This document shows, piece after piece, positions 8,896 to 17,631 of a stretch of 64,000 bases of DNA. Source of the DNA: JAKVBH01 sp049800955 (lineage in GTDB: Bacteria; Pseudomonadota; Alphaproteobacteria; Rhodobacterales; Rhodobacteraceae); the NCBI RefSeq assembly GCF_049800955.1, contig NZ_JBNAGA010000001.1:1798001-1862000 (forward strand), in the 5' to 3' direction. Every line of letters starts with the position of its first letter. The first letter of the stretch is position 1. The notes beneath the pieces were generated by a model, which was given only the letters and a program-made list of their open reading frames with translations, was not told where the DNA came from and searched no databases. The position numbers and the translations under genes are program-made.

Positions 8896-9696
8896 CTATC
8901 TCTCCTGTTGCATGGTTTGATCGGGAAAACGGAAGCTCGAGACTTCCTCTGAAATGGCTTGTGCGGTGTCGCGCAGGCGCGGAACGAGTCCTTCGAGGGC
9001 CGCCAGATTGGTGCGCGAGGTGGCACTTGTGACCGAGAGCGCCCCCAGGACGCGCCCGGTAGCCGAGCGAATGGGCATGGCCACGCAGATGATGCCGGGC
9101 TCGTGTTCTTCGCGGTCAAACCCGTAGCCGTGTTGGCGAATGTCAGCCAGCTCGCGGCGCAGGGCCTCTGCGCTGGTCAGGGTGGAGGCGGTAAAGCGGT
9201 GAAAGCTCTGCTGATCAATGGCGCTGGTCGCATCGGCCTCTTTGAGGAAGGCCAGCATGACCTTGCCCACGCCCGTGCAATAGGCGGGCCCCACCTTGCC
9301 CGCCTGGCTATACATCTCAATGGGCTCGACCGCATTGCGCTTGTCCACATAAAGCACCTGCCCGCCATCAAGCTGGGCCAGATGCACCGTCTCGCCGACA
9401 TCTGCGGACAGCCTGTCGATATGCGGGCGCGCCAGCGGCGCCAGTGAGGATGCAGCCCAGGCCGCATGGGCCAGCCGCACGAGGCGCAACCCGGGCGTGT
9501 AGGTTTGCCGGTCATCATCGAAGTTCAGCATGTGCAGCTGAAGCAGGGTTTGCACCAGACGGTAGAGCGTTGCCTTGGGAAAGTCTGACGCCGCCTGAAG
9601 CTCGGCAAAACGCACGGGACGACCGAAGGACGCCACGAGGTCAAGCACCTCCATGGCTTTGCCGACTGTTCCCCCGGCTGCCGTCTGAGTCGTCAT
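8896..9696 (-). CDS. IclR family transcriptional regulator
   Basis: A 266-residue IclR-type regulator with a winged helix-turn-helix at about residues 12-75 (FAELQAASDFPKATLYRLVQ) and an effector-binding domain behind it (GPAYCTGVGKVMLAFL, EHEPGIICVAMPI). ATG 9696 is chosen because GGAGGAA lies 7 bases upstream. The frame continues upstream but without family similarity. It is divergent from the sugar-binding protein gene and probably controls the galactoside transport and degradation genes, with galactose, galactonate or a related compound as the likely effector. The effector is inferred from neighbours only. Confidence 0.9.
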   Translation of the reverse strand: MTTQTAAGGTVGKAMEVLDLVASFGRPVRFAELQAASDFPKATLYRLVQTLLQLHMLNFDDDRQTYTPGLRLVRLAHAAWAASSLAPLARPHIDRLSADVGETVHLAQLDGGQVLYVDKRNAVEPIEMYSQAGKVGPAYCTGVGKVMLAFLKEADATSAIDQQSFHRFTASTLTSAEALRRELADIRQHGYGFDREEHEPGIICVAMPIRSATGRVLGALSVTSATSRTNLAALEGLVPRLRDTAQAISEEVSSFRFPDQTMQQER

Positions 9697-9798
9697 GCCG
9701 CATTCCTCCCATTTGCTCCTGCACAATCTCCCGTTGCACCAGAGCGTCTTGACAGCATAGGCCGAGTCGGTCTCTAGTATCAATATTCAAAACGTCGG

Positions 9799-9811
9799 TC
9801 CAAATAGTGGA
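9799..9811. promoter_or_regulatory. Candidate IclR-type operator in divergent promoter region
   Basis: The 186 bases between the IclR gene and the binding-protein gene contain the inverted repeat TCCA-AATAG-TGGA, which has the general shape of IclR-family operators. It lies about 70 bases upstream of the binding-protein start. The arms are short, so this is only a candidate. Confidence 0.3.
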
Positions 9812-9882
9812 ACTGACAGACAGGATCCCGGCGCAGCCACAGCAGCGGTTTGTGTCGTATATAAACGCATAGGGAGGACAAC

Positions 9883-11142
9883 ATGCGTTCATTGATGAAG
9901 GCGCCGCTTGCGGCGCTTCTTGCCACGTCGGCCATGACCAACGTGGCTCTGGCGGAAGGCCATTCCAACCTTGAGGGCACATTGCGGATCATCTCCGACA
10001 TGTCCAACCCCGCGCCGCGCGCGGCGATGGAAGGCATGGCGGCGGAATTCGACGAGATGCACCCCAACCTGACGGTTGAGCTGGAGATCGTGGATCGCGA
10101 AGCGTGGAAGAGCCAGATCCGCAACGCGCTGACGGCGAACCCGCCCGATGTGATCAACTGGTATGCGGCCAACCGCATGGGCCCCTTCGTGGATGCGGGC
10201 CTCTTCATGGATATCTCCGACTGGTGGGATGCGGGCGATTTTGAGGGCCTCGAGTCCGTCAAAGGCGCGATGACCATGGACGGCAAGCAATTCGGCGTGC
10301 CCTACACCTACTACCAGTGGGGCATCTACTACCGCGAGGACATCTTCAACGAGCTGGGTCTCTCCGAGCCCATGACATTCGAAGAAGAGATGGCCAATTG
10401 TCAGGCGATCCTCGACAGCGGGCGCAAGTGCTACTCCATCGGCTCCAAGTTCCTGTGGACCGCGGGCGGCTGGTTTGACTATCTCAACATGCGCACCAAC
10501 GGTTTTGACTTCCACATGCAGCTGGCCACAGGTCAGGTTGCCTGGACCGATGACCGCGTGCGCGAGACATTCGCCAACTGGCGCAAGCTGATCGACATGG
10601 GCGCCTTCATCGACAACCACCAGAACTACTCCTGGCAGGAAGCCCTACCCTTCGTGGTCAATGGTGAGGCGACGGCCTACCTGATCGGTAACTTTGCCGT
10701 GCCGCAGCTGCGCGAAGCCGGTCTCGATGACAGCCAGCTCGACTTCTATCAATTCCCGAAAATTGCCGACGTGCCCATGGGCGAAGACGCACCGACCGAC
10801 ACGTTCCACGTGGCCTCCGGCGCGCAGAACGTGGACGCGGCGCGGGAATTCCTGAAGTACGTGACCTCGGCCGAGGTGCAGACGCGCATCAACGGGCCCG
10901 ATGGTCTGGGCCAGCTGCCGGTGAACGCAAACGCCTCTGTGGCGGATGACGAATTCATCCAGCAGGGCTTCGAGATGCTGTCGAACAACGCCACAGGCGG
11001 AATTGCACAGTTCTTCGACCGTGACTTCCCGGCCGAGATGGCGTCCGTGGGCATGGAAGGCCTGCAGGAATTCATGGTGTTCCCCGACAACCTCGAGGAC
11101 ATCCTGAACCGTCTCGAGCAAGCGCGTCAGCGTATCTACTAA
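9883..11142 (+). CDS. Extracellular solute-binding protein, sugar ABC transporter
   Basis: A 419-residue periplasmic binding protein of the carbohydrate uptake CUT1 family (family 1, MalE/UgpB-like). A signal peptide covers residues 1-24 (LLATSAMTNVALA). The mature part begins with LEGTLRIISDMSNPAPR and carries the usual lobe motifs (FGVPYTYYQWGIYYRED, ATAYLIGNFAVPQLREAG). A strong ribosome site (ggagg) precedes the ATG. It is first in a long operon with two permeases and galactosidases. Its ligand is therefore most likely an alpha- or beta-galactoside, an inference from context. Confidence 0.92.
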   Translation: MRSLMKAPLAALLATSAMTNVALAEGHSNLEGTLRIISDMSNPAPRAAMEGMAAEFDEMHPNLTVELEIVDREAWKSQIRNALTANPPDVINWYAANRMGPFVDAGLFMDISDWWDAGDFEGLESVKGAMTMDGKQFGVPYTYYQWGIYYREDIFNELGLSEPMTFEEEMANCQAILDSGRKCYSIGSKFLWTAGGWFDYLNMRTNGFDFHMQLATGQVAWTDDRVRETFANWRKLIDMGAFIDNHQNYSWQEALPFVVNGEATAYLIGNFAVPQLREAGLDDSQLDFYQFPKIADVPMGEDAPTDTFHVASGAQNVDAAREFLKYVTSAEVQTRINGPDGLGQLPVNANASVADDEFIQQGFEMLSNNATGGIAQFFDRDFPAEMASVGMEGLQEFMVFPDNLEDILNRLEQARQRIY

Positions 11143-11149
11143 GGCGTCT

Positions 11150-11172
11150 GCGGGTGGCTGCGAGCCACCCGC
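11150..11172 (+). terminator. Stable hairpin after the binding-protein gene
   Basis: GCGGGTGGCT-GCG-AGCCACCCGC forms a perfect 10-base-pair stem with a three-base loop, eight bases after the stop codon. No T-run follows. A second GC-rich inverted repeat lies near 11189-11216. This position between a binding protein and its permeases is typical for an mRNA-stabilising or partial-termination hairpin that lets the binding protein be made in excess. Confidence 0.6.
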
Positions 11173-11355
11173 CGTCACACGATCTTCCCGGGCGGCCCAC
11201 ACGGTGGCCCGGGGGGTAACACCGCTCTGTCACAGCCCACGCCCCTCGCCTCCGTCAGAGCGCCCATTCGGACCAGACCCGCCGCATAAGGCGGGGAGAT
11301 GCCAAGCCCCTGCGACCCAAACGACCCGGTTGCGGATCCAAAACGGAGAGTGTCC

Positions 11356-12291
11356 ATGACAGCGAGCGCCAATGTGCCCGAGACGGAACTGCAATCCAAA
11401 CGCGGCTGGTACAAGCGCAACGAGATTGCGCTCACCCCGATCTTCTTCCTGATCCCGGGGGTTTTGTTCTTTGCGGTCTATGTGATCATCCCGATTTTCC
11501 AGAGCTTCAACATCTCGCTGTATGAGTGGGATGGTCTGGGACAGGCGGAATATGTGGGGCTGCGCAACTACAACGAACTGATGACGGATCGCGCGTTCGA
11601 GATCTCGCTGTGGAACAACGTCAAATGGCTGGCGCTCTACCTGCTGGCGATCCCGGCGGGGCTCTTTATCGCTTTGTTTCTGAACCAGAACGTCTGGGGC
11701 ATCCGGCTCTACAAGTCGATGTTCTTCTTTCCCTTCGTGCTGAGCCAAGTGGTCGTGGGGCTGGTGTTCTCGTGGTTCTACCTGCCCAATGTGGGGCTCC
11801 TGAACGGCTTTCTGGGCTGGTTCGGCTTGGGGCCAATCAATGTGCTGGGCGATCCGACACTTGCCACTTACGGGATCATCGCGGCAGGGCTCTGGCCGCA
11901 GACGGCCTATTGCATGATCCTTTATCTCACGGGCCTCAATGCGGTTGATCCCGAACAGGTTGAGGCGGCGCGGCTGGATGGGGCCAAGGGGCCCAAGATG
12001 CTCTGGTACGTGATCCTGCCGCAGCTCAAGCCTGCGACCTTCATCGCCTTCGTCGTGACCATCATCGGCGCGCTGCGCTCGTTTGACCTGATCTCGATCA
12101 TGACCAATGGCGGGCCCTTCGGGCAGACGCGGGTCCTGTCGTTCTACATGTTCGAAAAAGCGCTCTCGGAATACGGCTTCCGCATGGGCTACGGCTCTGC
12201 CATCGCGGTTGTGCTCTTTGTGATCATGTTGTTCTTCATCGCCTATTTCCTGTGGTCCATGTACCGCGAAGAAAAGGCGTCGCGGCGATGA
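11356..12291 (+). CDS. Sugar ABC transporter permease, MalF/UgpA type
   Basis: A 311-residue inner-membrane permease with six predicted membrane segments. The cytoplasmic EAA loop (VEAARLDGAKGPKMLWYVIL) contacts the ATPase. ATG 11356 has a ggagag ribosome site and starts a plausible cytoplasmic tail (KRGWYKRNEIALTP). It follows the binding-protein gene after a 213-base spacer with two hairpins and is followed by the partner permease after 51 bases. It forms a heterodimer with the next product. Confidence 0.92.
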   Translation: MTASANVPETELQSKRGWYKRNEIALTPIFFLIPGVLFFAVYVIIPIFQSFNISLYEWDGLGQAEYVGLRNYNELMTDRAFEISLWNNVKWLALYLLAIPAGLFIALFLNQNVWGIRLYKSMFFFPFVLSQVVVGLVFSWFYLPNVGLLNGFLGWFGLGPINVLGDPTLATYGIIAAGLWPQTAYCMILYLTGLNAVDPEQVEAARLDGAKGPKMLWYVILPQLKPATFIAFVVTIIGALRSFDLISIMTNGGPFGQTRVLSFYMFEKALSEYGFRMGYGSAIAVVLFVIMLFFIAYFLWSMYREEKASRR

Positions 12292-12342
12292 GACAGGCGT
12301 TGGATATGCGTATTTTTGGCCAGAAGAAGCAGGGATAGAGAG

Positions 12343-13191
12343 ATGTTTCCGACACCGATTGAAAAACGCTCCGCTGCCGCGCAGGCCTCCTACAAGGCGA
12401 TGTTGCCTGTGGCGCTGGTCTTGTGGCTCCTGCCGCTCATTGCCGTGATGCTCTTCTCGATCCGTCCTTCCACGGATTTTGCGCAAGGCAATTACTGGGG
12501 CCTGCCCTCGTCTTTCGAGTTCTTTACCAATTACGGCAAGGTCTTCTTTGAGAGTGACATGCCACGCTATCTGGTCAATTCGATCCTGATCACGGTGCCC
12601 ACGGTCATTGGCGCGGTGGCGCTGTCGTGCATGACGGGGTTTGCGCTTGGCGTGTACCGGTTCAAGGGGAACCTGCTGATTTTCTTCATGTTCATCGCGG
12701 GCAACTTCGTGCCCTTCCAGATCCTGATGGTGCCGGTCCGCGATCTGACGTTGGGGCTGGGGCTTTACGACACCAAGCTGGGGCTCGTGCTCTTTCATAT
12801 CGCGTTCCAGACCGGGTTCTGTACGCTTTTCATGCGCAACTTCATCCGCGCCCTGCCCTTTGATCTGATCGAGGCGGCGCGCGTGGAAGGGATCGCGGAG
12901 TGGCGCATCTTCTGGTACGTCGTCCTGCCGCTGATGCGGCCAGCGATTGCGGCGCTGGCGGTGTTGATCTTCACCTTCATCTGGAATGATTACTTCTGGG
13001 CCATCGTGCTGACCCAAGGCCCCGATGCGCAGCCGGTGACGGCGGGGATCACCCAGTTCAACAGTCAGTTTGTGGCGCAATATCACTTGATGAGCGCGGG
13101 CTCCATCGTCGCGGCGCTGCCGCCGGTGATCATGTTCTTCGCCATGCAGAAACACTTCATTGCGGGTCTCACGCTGGGGGCCGTCAAGTAA
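12343..13191 (+). CDS. Sugar ABC transporter permease, MalG/UgpE type
   Basis: A 282-residue permease with six membrane segments and the EAA motif IEAARVEGIAEWRIFWYVVL. The C-terminus ends FIAGLTLGAVK, the common ending of MalG/UgpE-type subunits. ATG 12343 is preceded by an agggat/gag ribosome site. Its stop overlaps the start of the alpha-galactosidase as TAATG, so uptake and hydrolysis are translationally linked. Confidence 0.92.
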   Translation: MFPTPIEKRSAAAQASYKAMLPVALVLWLLPLIAVMLFSIRPSTDFAQGNYWGLPSSFEFFTNYGKVFFESDMPRYLVNSILITVPTVIGAVALSCMTGFALGVYRFKGNLLIFFMFIAGNFVPFQILMVPVRDLTLGLGLYDTKLGLVLFHIAFQTGFCTLFMRNFIRALPFDLIEAARVEGIAEWRIFWYVVLPLMRPAIAALAVLIFTFIWNDYFWAIVLTQGPDAQPVTAGITQFNSQFVAQYHLMSAGSIVAALPPVIMFFAMQKHFIAGLTLGAVK

Positions 13192-15332
13192 TGGATGACC
13201 GCGTTTTGGTAGGATCGACCGCGCCGCTTGCGCGGGCCGAGAGCGCGCCCTCTCACGTCTGGCGCCTCGATGATGGGGGGCGGCAGACCCTTGTGATCGG
13301 CGCGCTGCGCGATCGGCTGCCGCAAGTGGTTTATTGGGGCGCGCCCCTGCCTCGGGACGAGGATTTGAGCGTCATATTCGAAGGCGCGCAGATCGACATC
13401 ACTGGCGGCATGCTGGATGAAAACCCAGACCTTTCGCTCTGCCCCGAAGCCGTGCGGACCTTTCCGGGCCAGCCCGGGCTGATTTGCCGGGCGCAGGATG
13501 GCACGCCGCTTTTGCCGAAATTTTGTTTCGAGAGCGCGGAAAAGGAGGCGGGCCTAACCCTGCGCTACCGCGACGAGGCCGCAGGCTTGCGCCTCATCTT
13601 CCGCTTTGGCGTCGATGCCCAGACCCGCATCATCACGGCGCAAACCGTGCTGGAGGCCGACGCACCGGTGCATCTGCATTGGCTGGCAGCACCCGTCATG
13701 CCGGGGCCGCAGGCTGCGGATGAGATGATCGATGTCTCGGGCCGCTGGTGTGGCGAGTTTCAGATGAACCGCACCGCATGGTCCCCCGGCATGCGCTACC
13801 GCGAAAACCGCACGGGGCGCACGGGGCATGAGCATTTCCCCGGCCTGATGATCCCCGCGCGGGGCTGCACAAACACCCAAGGTGAGGCCTGGGGCTTTCA
13901 TTATGGATGGTCCGGCGGCCACAAGATGATCGCCGAGGAGCTGCCTGATGGGCGACGCCAGATACAGTTTGGCCATGCCGCGCGCATGGAGCATGAGGCG
14001 GCGACGCGCTTTGAGACAGCGCCGCTTTACCTCACCTACTCTGCCACGGGGCTGAATGGCTGTGCTGTCAGCTTCCAGCGCCATCTGCGCGACCGGATTG
14101 TGACATGGCCCAAATCGCCCACAGAGCGGCCTGTGCACTACAATTGCTGGGAGGCGGTCTATTTCGATCATTCGCTGCCGGTCCTGAAAGACATCGCCAG
14201 CCGCGCCGCCGCCATTGGCGCTGAGCGCTTTGTGCTCGATGATGGCTGGTTTGGCCAGCGCGACGATGACACCCGCGCGCTCAGCGACTGGGAGGTGGAC
14301 CCGCGCAAATATCCCGACGGGCTGGACCCGCTGATCTCGCATGTCCACAGCCTTGGCATGACCTTCGGCATCTGGTTTGAGCCGGAGATGATCAACCCCG
14401 ACAGCGATATCCACCGCCTGCATCCCGAATGGGCGCTGGGGAGCGAGGATCAGACGCTGGGGCGTAACCAGAAGGCCATGAACATGGCCCGCGCGGATGT
14501 GCGGGATTTCATTTTCGAGCGGATGGCCGCGATCCTGGGCAACCATGAGATTGACTACATCAAGTGGGATCATAACCGCGTCCTGCCGATGCCGGACGCC
14601 GCGCAGACACGCGGCTCTTATGCGCTGATTGACCGGCTGCGCGCGGCCTTCCCCGACGTGGAAATCGAGAGCTGTGCCTCTGGCGGCGGGCGGATCGATT
14701 TTGGCATCCTGAGCCGGACGCAGCGGGTCTGGCTGTCGGACAGCAATGACGCGCTGGAGCGTTTGCGCATGCAGCATGATGCGGCGCTCTTTTTGCCCAT
14801 GGCCATCACGGGCTCGCATGTGGGCCCGCGGCAATGCCACACCTCGGGGCGCACGCTCGATATCTCATTTCGCGCCTGGGTCGCGGCGCAGCGGCATATG
14901 GGCTTCGAGATGGACCCGCGCGAGTTGGACGACCGCGAAGAAGCCGTGCTCACCGAAGTCACCGCATGGTGGAAGCGCAATCGCGGCTGGATGGCGGAGG
15001 CCGATATCCTGCGTCTCGACAGCTCAGATCCTGCTGTCATTGCCGAACAACAGATGCCGCGCGAGGGCGACCGTTTCGTCGTCTTTGCCGGGAAATCCCG
15101 CACCTCGGCACAGATTTCGCCCCGCCCCCTGCGTCTGGCCGCATTGGAGCCGGGCGCGCGCTACAAGGTCTGGCTCACCAATCGGATTTCGGCTCCTGCC
15201 CTGTCGCGGGGCCATCCCATCTTGAAACATGATCCCATCGAGGTCTCGGGCGCCTGGCTCATGTCACATGGTGTGACGCTGCCATGGTCTTACCCCGAGA
15301 CGATGTGGGTCCTTGAAGGAGAACGCCTATGA
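13191..15332 (+). CDS. Alpha-galactosidase, glycoside hydrolase family 36
   Basis: A 713-residue retaining alpha-galactosidase that releases galactose from alpha-galactosides in the cytoplasm (no signal peptide). The layout is an N-terminal beta-sandwich (to about 320), a TIM barrel (320-650) and a small C-terminal beta domain. The barrel shows NCWEAVYFDH, FVLDDGWFG, IWFEPEMI and the nucleophile motif IKWDHNR, with the nucleophile Asp at residue 460. The acid/base Asp is residue 517 in WLSDSNDALERL. The family motif ESCASGGGRIDFG is intact. Its ends overlap both neighbours. Confidence 0.95.
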   Translation: MDDRVLVGSTAPLARAESAPSHVWRLDDGGRQTLVIGALRDRLPQVVYWGAPLPRDEDLSVIFEGAQIDITGGMLDENPDLSLCPEAVRTFPGQPGLICRAQDGTPLLPKFCFESAEKEAGLTLRYRDEAAGLRLIFRFGVDAQTRIITAQTVLEADAPVHLHWLAAPVMPGPQAADEMIDVSGRWCGEFQMNRTAWSPGMRYRENRTGRTGHEHFPGLMIPARGCTNTQGEAWGFHYGWSGGHKMIAEELPDGRRQIQFGHAARMEHEAATRFETAPLYLTYSATGLNGCAVSFQRHLRDRIVTWPKSPTERPVHYNCWEAVYFDHSLPVLKDIASRAAAIGAERFVLDDGWFGQRDDDTRALSDWEVDPRKYPDGLDPLISHVHSLGMTFGIWFEPEMINPDSDIHRLHPEWALGSEDQTLGRNQKAMNMARADVRDFIFERMAAILGNHEIDYIKWDHNRVLPMPDAAQTRGSYALIDRLRAAFPDVEIESCASGGGRIDFGILSRTQRVWLSDSNDALERLRMQHDAALFLPMAITGSHVGPRQCHTSGRTLDISFRAWVAAQRHMGFEMDPRELDDREEAVLTEVTAWWKRNRGWMAEADILRLDSSDPAVIAEQQMPREGDRFVVFAGKSRTSAQISPRPLRLAALEPGARYKVWLTNRISAPALSRGHPILKHDPIEVSGAWLMSHGVTLPWSYPETMWVLEGERL

Positions 15333-16108
15333 GCAGCGATACCCTCGGCGCGACATTCCACGATCTCAAAGACGCCTCGGTGTTCATCACCGGGGGCGGA
15401 TCGGGTATCGGCGCGGCCCTGACAGACGGATTTCTGGCCCAGGGGGCGCAGGTGGCCTTTATCGGGCGCTCAGATGCCTCTGATTTCGTGGCCGAGATGG
15501 AGGCCAAACACGGCCGCGCGCCGCTCTTCATTCAGGGTGACATCACCGATGTCGCCGTTCTGCGCGGCGCGATTGACAGGGCGGCAGAGGCCCATGGCGG
15601 GCTCAAGGTGCTCGTGAACAACGCCGCCAATGACAAGCGTCACGTGGCCGAAGGCACGACGGAAGAGTTCTGGGACTGGATGCAGGCCATCAATCTCAAG
15701 GCCTATTTCTTTGCCTGCGAAGCCGCGCTGAAGCATCTGCGGGCCGCAGGCGGCGGCTCGATCATCAATTTCTCCTCGATCTCCTACATGATGGGCAATG
15801 CGGGCTACCCCGCCTACACAGCCGCCAATTCCGGGATCAATGGCATGACCCGCAGTCTTGCGCGGGAATGGGGGCCGGAGCACATTCGGGTCAATGCGCT
15901 TGCGCCGGGCTGGGTGCTGACGCAAAAGCAAAAGGACCTTTGGGTGACAGAAGACGGTCTGGCCGCGCATCTGGCCCGGCAATGTCTGCCGGATACGCTT
16001 GATCCAGAGGATATCGTGGGCGGGGTGCTCTTTCTGGCCTCGAAGATTTCCAAGGCCATGACAGGTCAGGCGCTCGTCATTGATGGCGGCGTGGTTGTAA
16101 CGGGATAA
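15329..16108 (+). CDS. SDR sugar dehydrogenase, probable galactose 1-dehydrogenase
   Basis: A 259-residue short-chain dehydrogenase related to the XylB-type sugar 1-dehydrogenases. It probably oxidises galactose at C1 to the lactone as the first step of the De Ley-Doudoroff route. The cofactor motif is TGGGSGIG, followed by NNAA. The active-site Ser and Tyr are present (FSSISYMMG and PAYTAAN, 13 residues apart). The lysine expected four residues after the Tyr is replaced by Asn. The C-terminal MTGQALVIDGG is normal. Its start overlaps the alpha-galactosidase stop as ATGA. Activity must be regarded as unproven because of the missing lysine. Confidence 0.8.
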   Translation: MSSDTLGATFHDLKDASVFITGGGSGIGAALTDGFLAQGAQVAFIGRSDASDFVAEMEAKHGRAPLFIQGDITDVAVLRGAIDRAAEAHGGLKVLVNNAANDKRHVAEGTTEEFWDWMQAINLKAYFFACEAALKHLRAAGGGSIINFSSISYMMGNAGYPAYTAANSGINGMTRSLAREWGPEHIRVNALAPGWVLTQKQKDLWVTEDGLAAHLARQCLPDTLDPEDIVGGVLFLASKISKAMTGQALVIDGGVVVTG

Positions 16109-16111
16109 CAC

Positions 16112-17020
16112 ATGCAGGCGGAGTGGATTGCGGTTGATTGGGGCACCTCGCATCTGCGGGTCTGGGCCATGCGGGGCGACACGGTATTGGCCGACGCCAG
16201 CTCCGATGCGGGCATGGGAAGCCTTGCGCGCGCCGAGTTTGAGCAAGCGCTGCTGGAGCTGATTGGCCCATGGCTGCCTGCGCAAGACGCACCCCACGGC
16301 ATTCAGGTGCTCATCTGCGGGATGGCGGGCGCGCGTCAGGGTTGGGCGGAGGCTCCCTACCGCGCGGTGCCTTGTGCAGCGGAGCAAGACCACGCCATTC
16401 ACGTCCAGACCCGAGACAACCGGATTGCGGCCTTCATCCTGCCCGGCGTCAAACAGGAGAGCCCGGCCGATGTCATGCGCGGCGAGGAAACCCAGATCGC
16501 AGGGTTTATTGCGCGCAACCCCGATTGGGATGGCACGCTTGTCCTGCCCGGCTCCCATTGCAAATGGGTGCAGATCTCCGCGCGCGAGATCGTCTCGTTT
16601 CGCACCGCTCTGACGGGCGAGATGTTCGCCGCGCTCTCGAGGAATACCGTTCTGCGGCACTCCCTGGGCGAGGGATGGGACCGGGCCGCTTTTGACGACG
16701 GTGTGGCCGACGGGCTGGCGCGACCTGAGCATCTTGTAACCCGCCTCTTTTCCCTGCGCGCCGAAGGCTTGCTGCACGGGCTTGATCCCGACGCCGCCAA
16801 GGCGCGGCTCTCCGGGCTGCTCATCGGCATGGAACTGGCCGCCACACGGCCCTATTGGCTGGGTCAGCAAATAGCGTTGATTGGCGACACGGCCCTGACC
16901 GCACTTTATGCACGCGCCCTGGAGGCGCAAGGCGTGCCCTCCGCACCGCAAAACGCCACCCTGTTGACGCTGGCCGGGCTCTCCGCCGCGCGCCTCTCGC
17001 TCAAGGAGACTTTGTCATGA
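16112..17020 (+). CDS. dgoK: 2-dehydro-3-deoxygalactonokinase
   Basis: A 302-residue kinase that phosphorylates 2-keto-3-deoxygalactonate at C6. The N-terminus AVDWGTSHLRVWAM is the ATPase-fold phosphate loop of the DgoK family, and GFIARNPDW-type, LPGSHCKWV and TGEMFAAL motifs follow in family order. Length matches the family. It follows the dehydrogenase by three bases and overlaps dgoA as ATGA, so kinase and aldolase are coupled. Confidence 0.93.
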   Translation: MQAEWIAVDWGTSHLRVWAMRGDTVLADASSDAGMGSLARAEFEQALLELIGPWLPAQDAPHGIQVLICGMAGARQGWAEAPYRAVPCAAEQDHAIHVQTRDNRIAAFILPGVKQESPADVMRGEETQIAGFIARNPDWDGTLVLPGSHCKWVQISAREIVSFRTALTGEMFAALSRNTVLRHSLGEGWDRAAFDDGVADGLARPEHLVTRLFSLRAEGLLHGLDPDAAKARLSGLLIGMELAATRPYWLGQQIALIGDTALTALYARALEAQGVPSAPQNATLLTLAGLSAARLSLKETLS

Positions 17021-17631
17021 GCCGCCCCCTCATTGCCATTTTGCGTGGGCTTGAGCCGCGCGATGCCGCTGCCATGGGCAGTGTCCTGCTGGATGCGGGG
17101 ATCACGCGGATCGAAGTGCCGATGAACTCGCCGCAGCCACTGCAAAGCATCGCAACGCTGGCCAAGCTGGCCCGTGGCAGTGATGCGCTGATCGGAGCGG
17201 GCACGGTGCTCACGGTGGATGAGGTCCAATCGGTCGCGCTGGCGGGTGGGCGTCTCATCGTCTCGCCCAATGCCGATGTCGAGGTGATCAAGGCCACGCG
17301 CGCGATGAAAATGGAGAGCTGGCCCGGGATCTTCACGCCAACGGAGGCCTTCATGGCGCTCAAGGCGGGCGCCACCGGCCTCAAGCTCTTTCCCGGCTCC
17401 ATGGCTGGGACCGAGGGGCTCAAGGCCATGCGCGCGGTGCTGCCCCGGGGCACGCAGGTCTATGCGGTGGGCGGTGCGGGGCCTGAGAACTTTGGCGCAT
17501 GGCTCAAGGCCTCTGCCGATGGCTTCGGTCTGGGGTCTGCGCTCTTCAAGCCAGACATGTCCGTCGAAGACGTGGCGCAGCGCGCGGCAGATATCGTCGC
17601 CGCCTATGATGAGGCTGCCCGTGGCCTTTGA
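17017..17631 (+). CDS. dgoA: 2-dehydro-3-deoxy-6-phosphogalactonate aldolase
   Basis: A 204-residue class I aldolase of the KDPG/KDPGal family that cleaves KDPGal to pyruvate and glyceraldehyde-3-phosphate. Conserved motifs are IAILRGLEP, IEVPMNSPQP, LIGAGTVLT, LIVSPNAD and GLKLFPGS, the last with the Schiff-base lysine, then AVGGAGPENF. The NSP motif favours the DgoA (galacto) form over Eda. The ATG overlaps the dgoK stop, with aaggag upstream. Its 3' end overlaps the lactonase gene by 11 bases. Confidence 0.94.
   Translation: MSRPLIAILRGLEPRDAAAMGSVLLDAGITRIEVPMNSPQPLQSIATLAKLARGSDALIGAGTVLTVDEVQSVALAGGRLIVSPNADVEVIKATRAMKMESWPGIFTPTEAFMALKAGATGLKLFPGSMAGTEGLKAMRAVLPRGTQVYAVGGAGPENFGAWLKASADGFGLGSALFKPDMSVEDVAQRAADIVAAYDEAARGL

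Noticed and set aside
11230..13155. Long open minus-strand frame opposite the two permease genes
   Set aside because: Its product is full of His, Arg, Gln and Asp without any domain, as expected of an antisense shadow of membrane-protein genes.
17017..17631. Entner-Doudoroff KDPG aldolase (Eda)
   Set aside because: The NSP motif, size and coupling to dgoK favour the galactonate enzyme.
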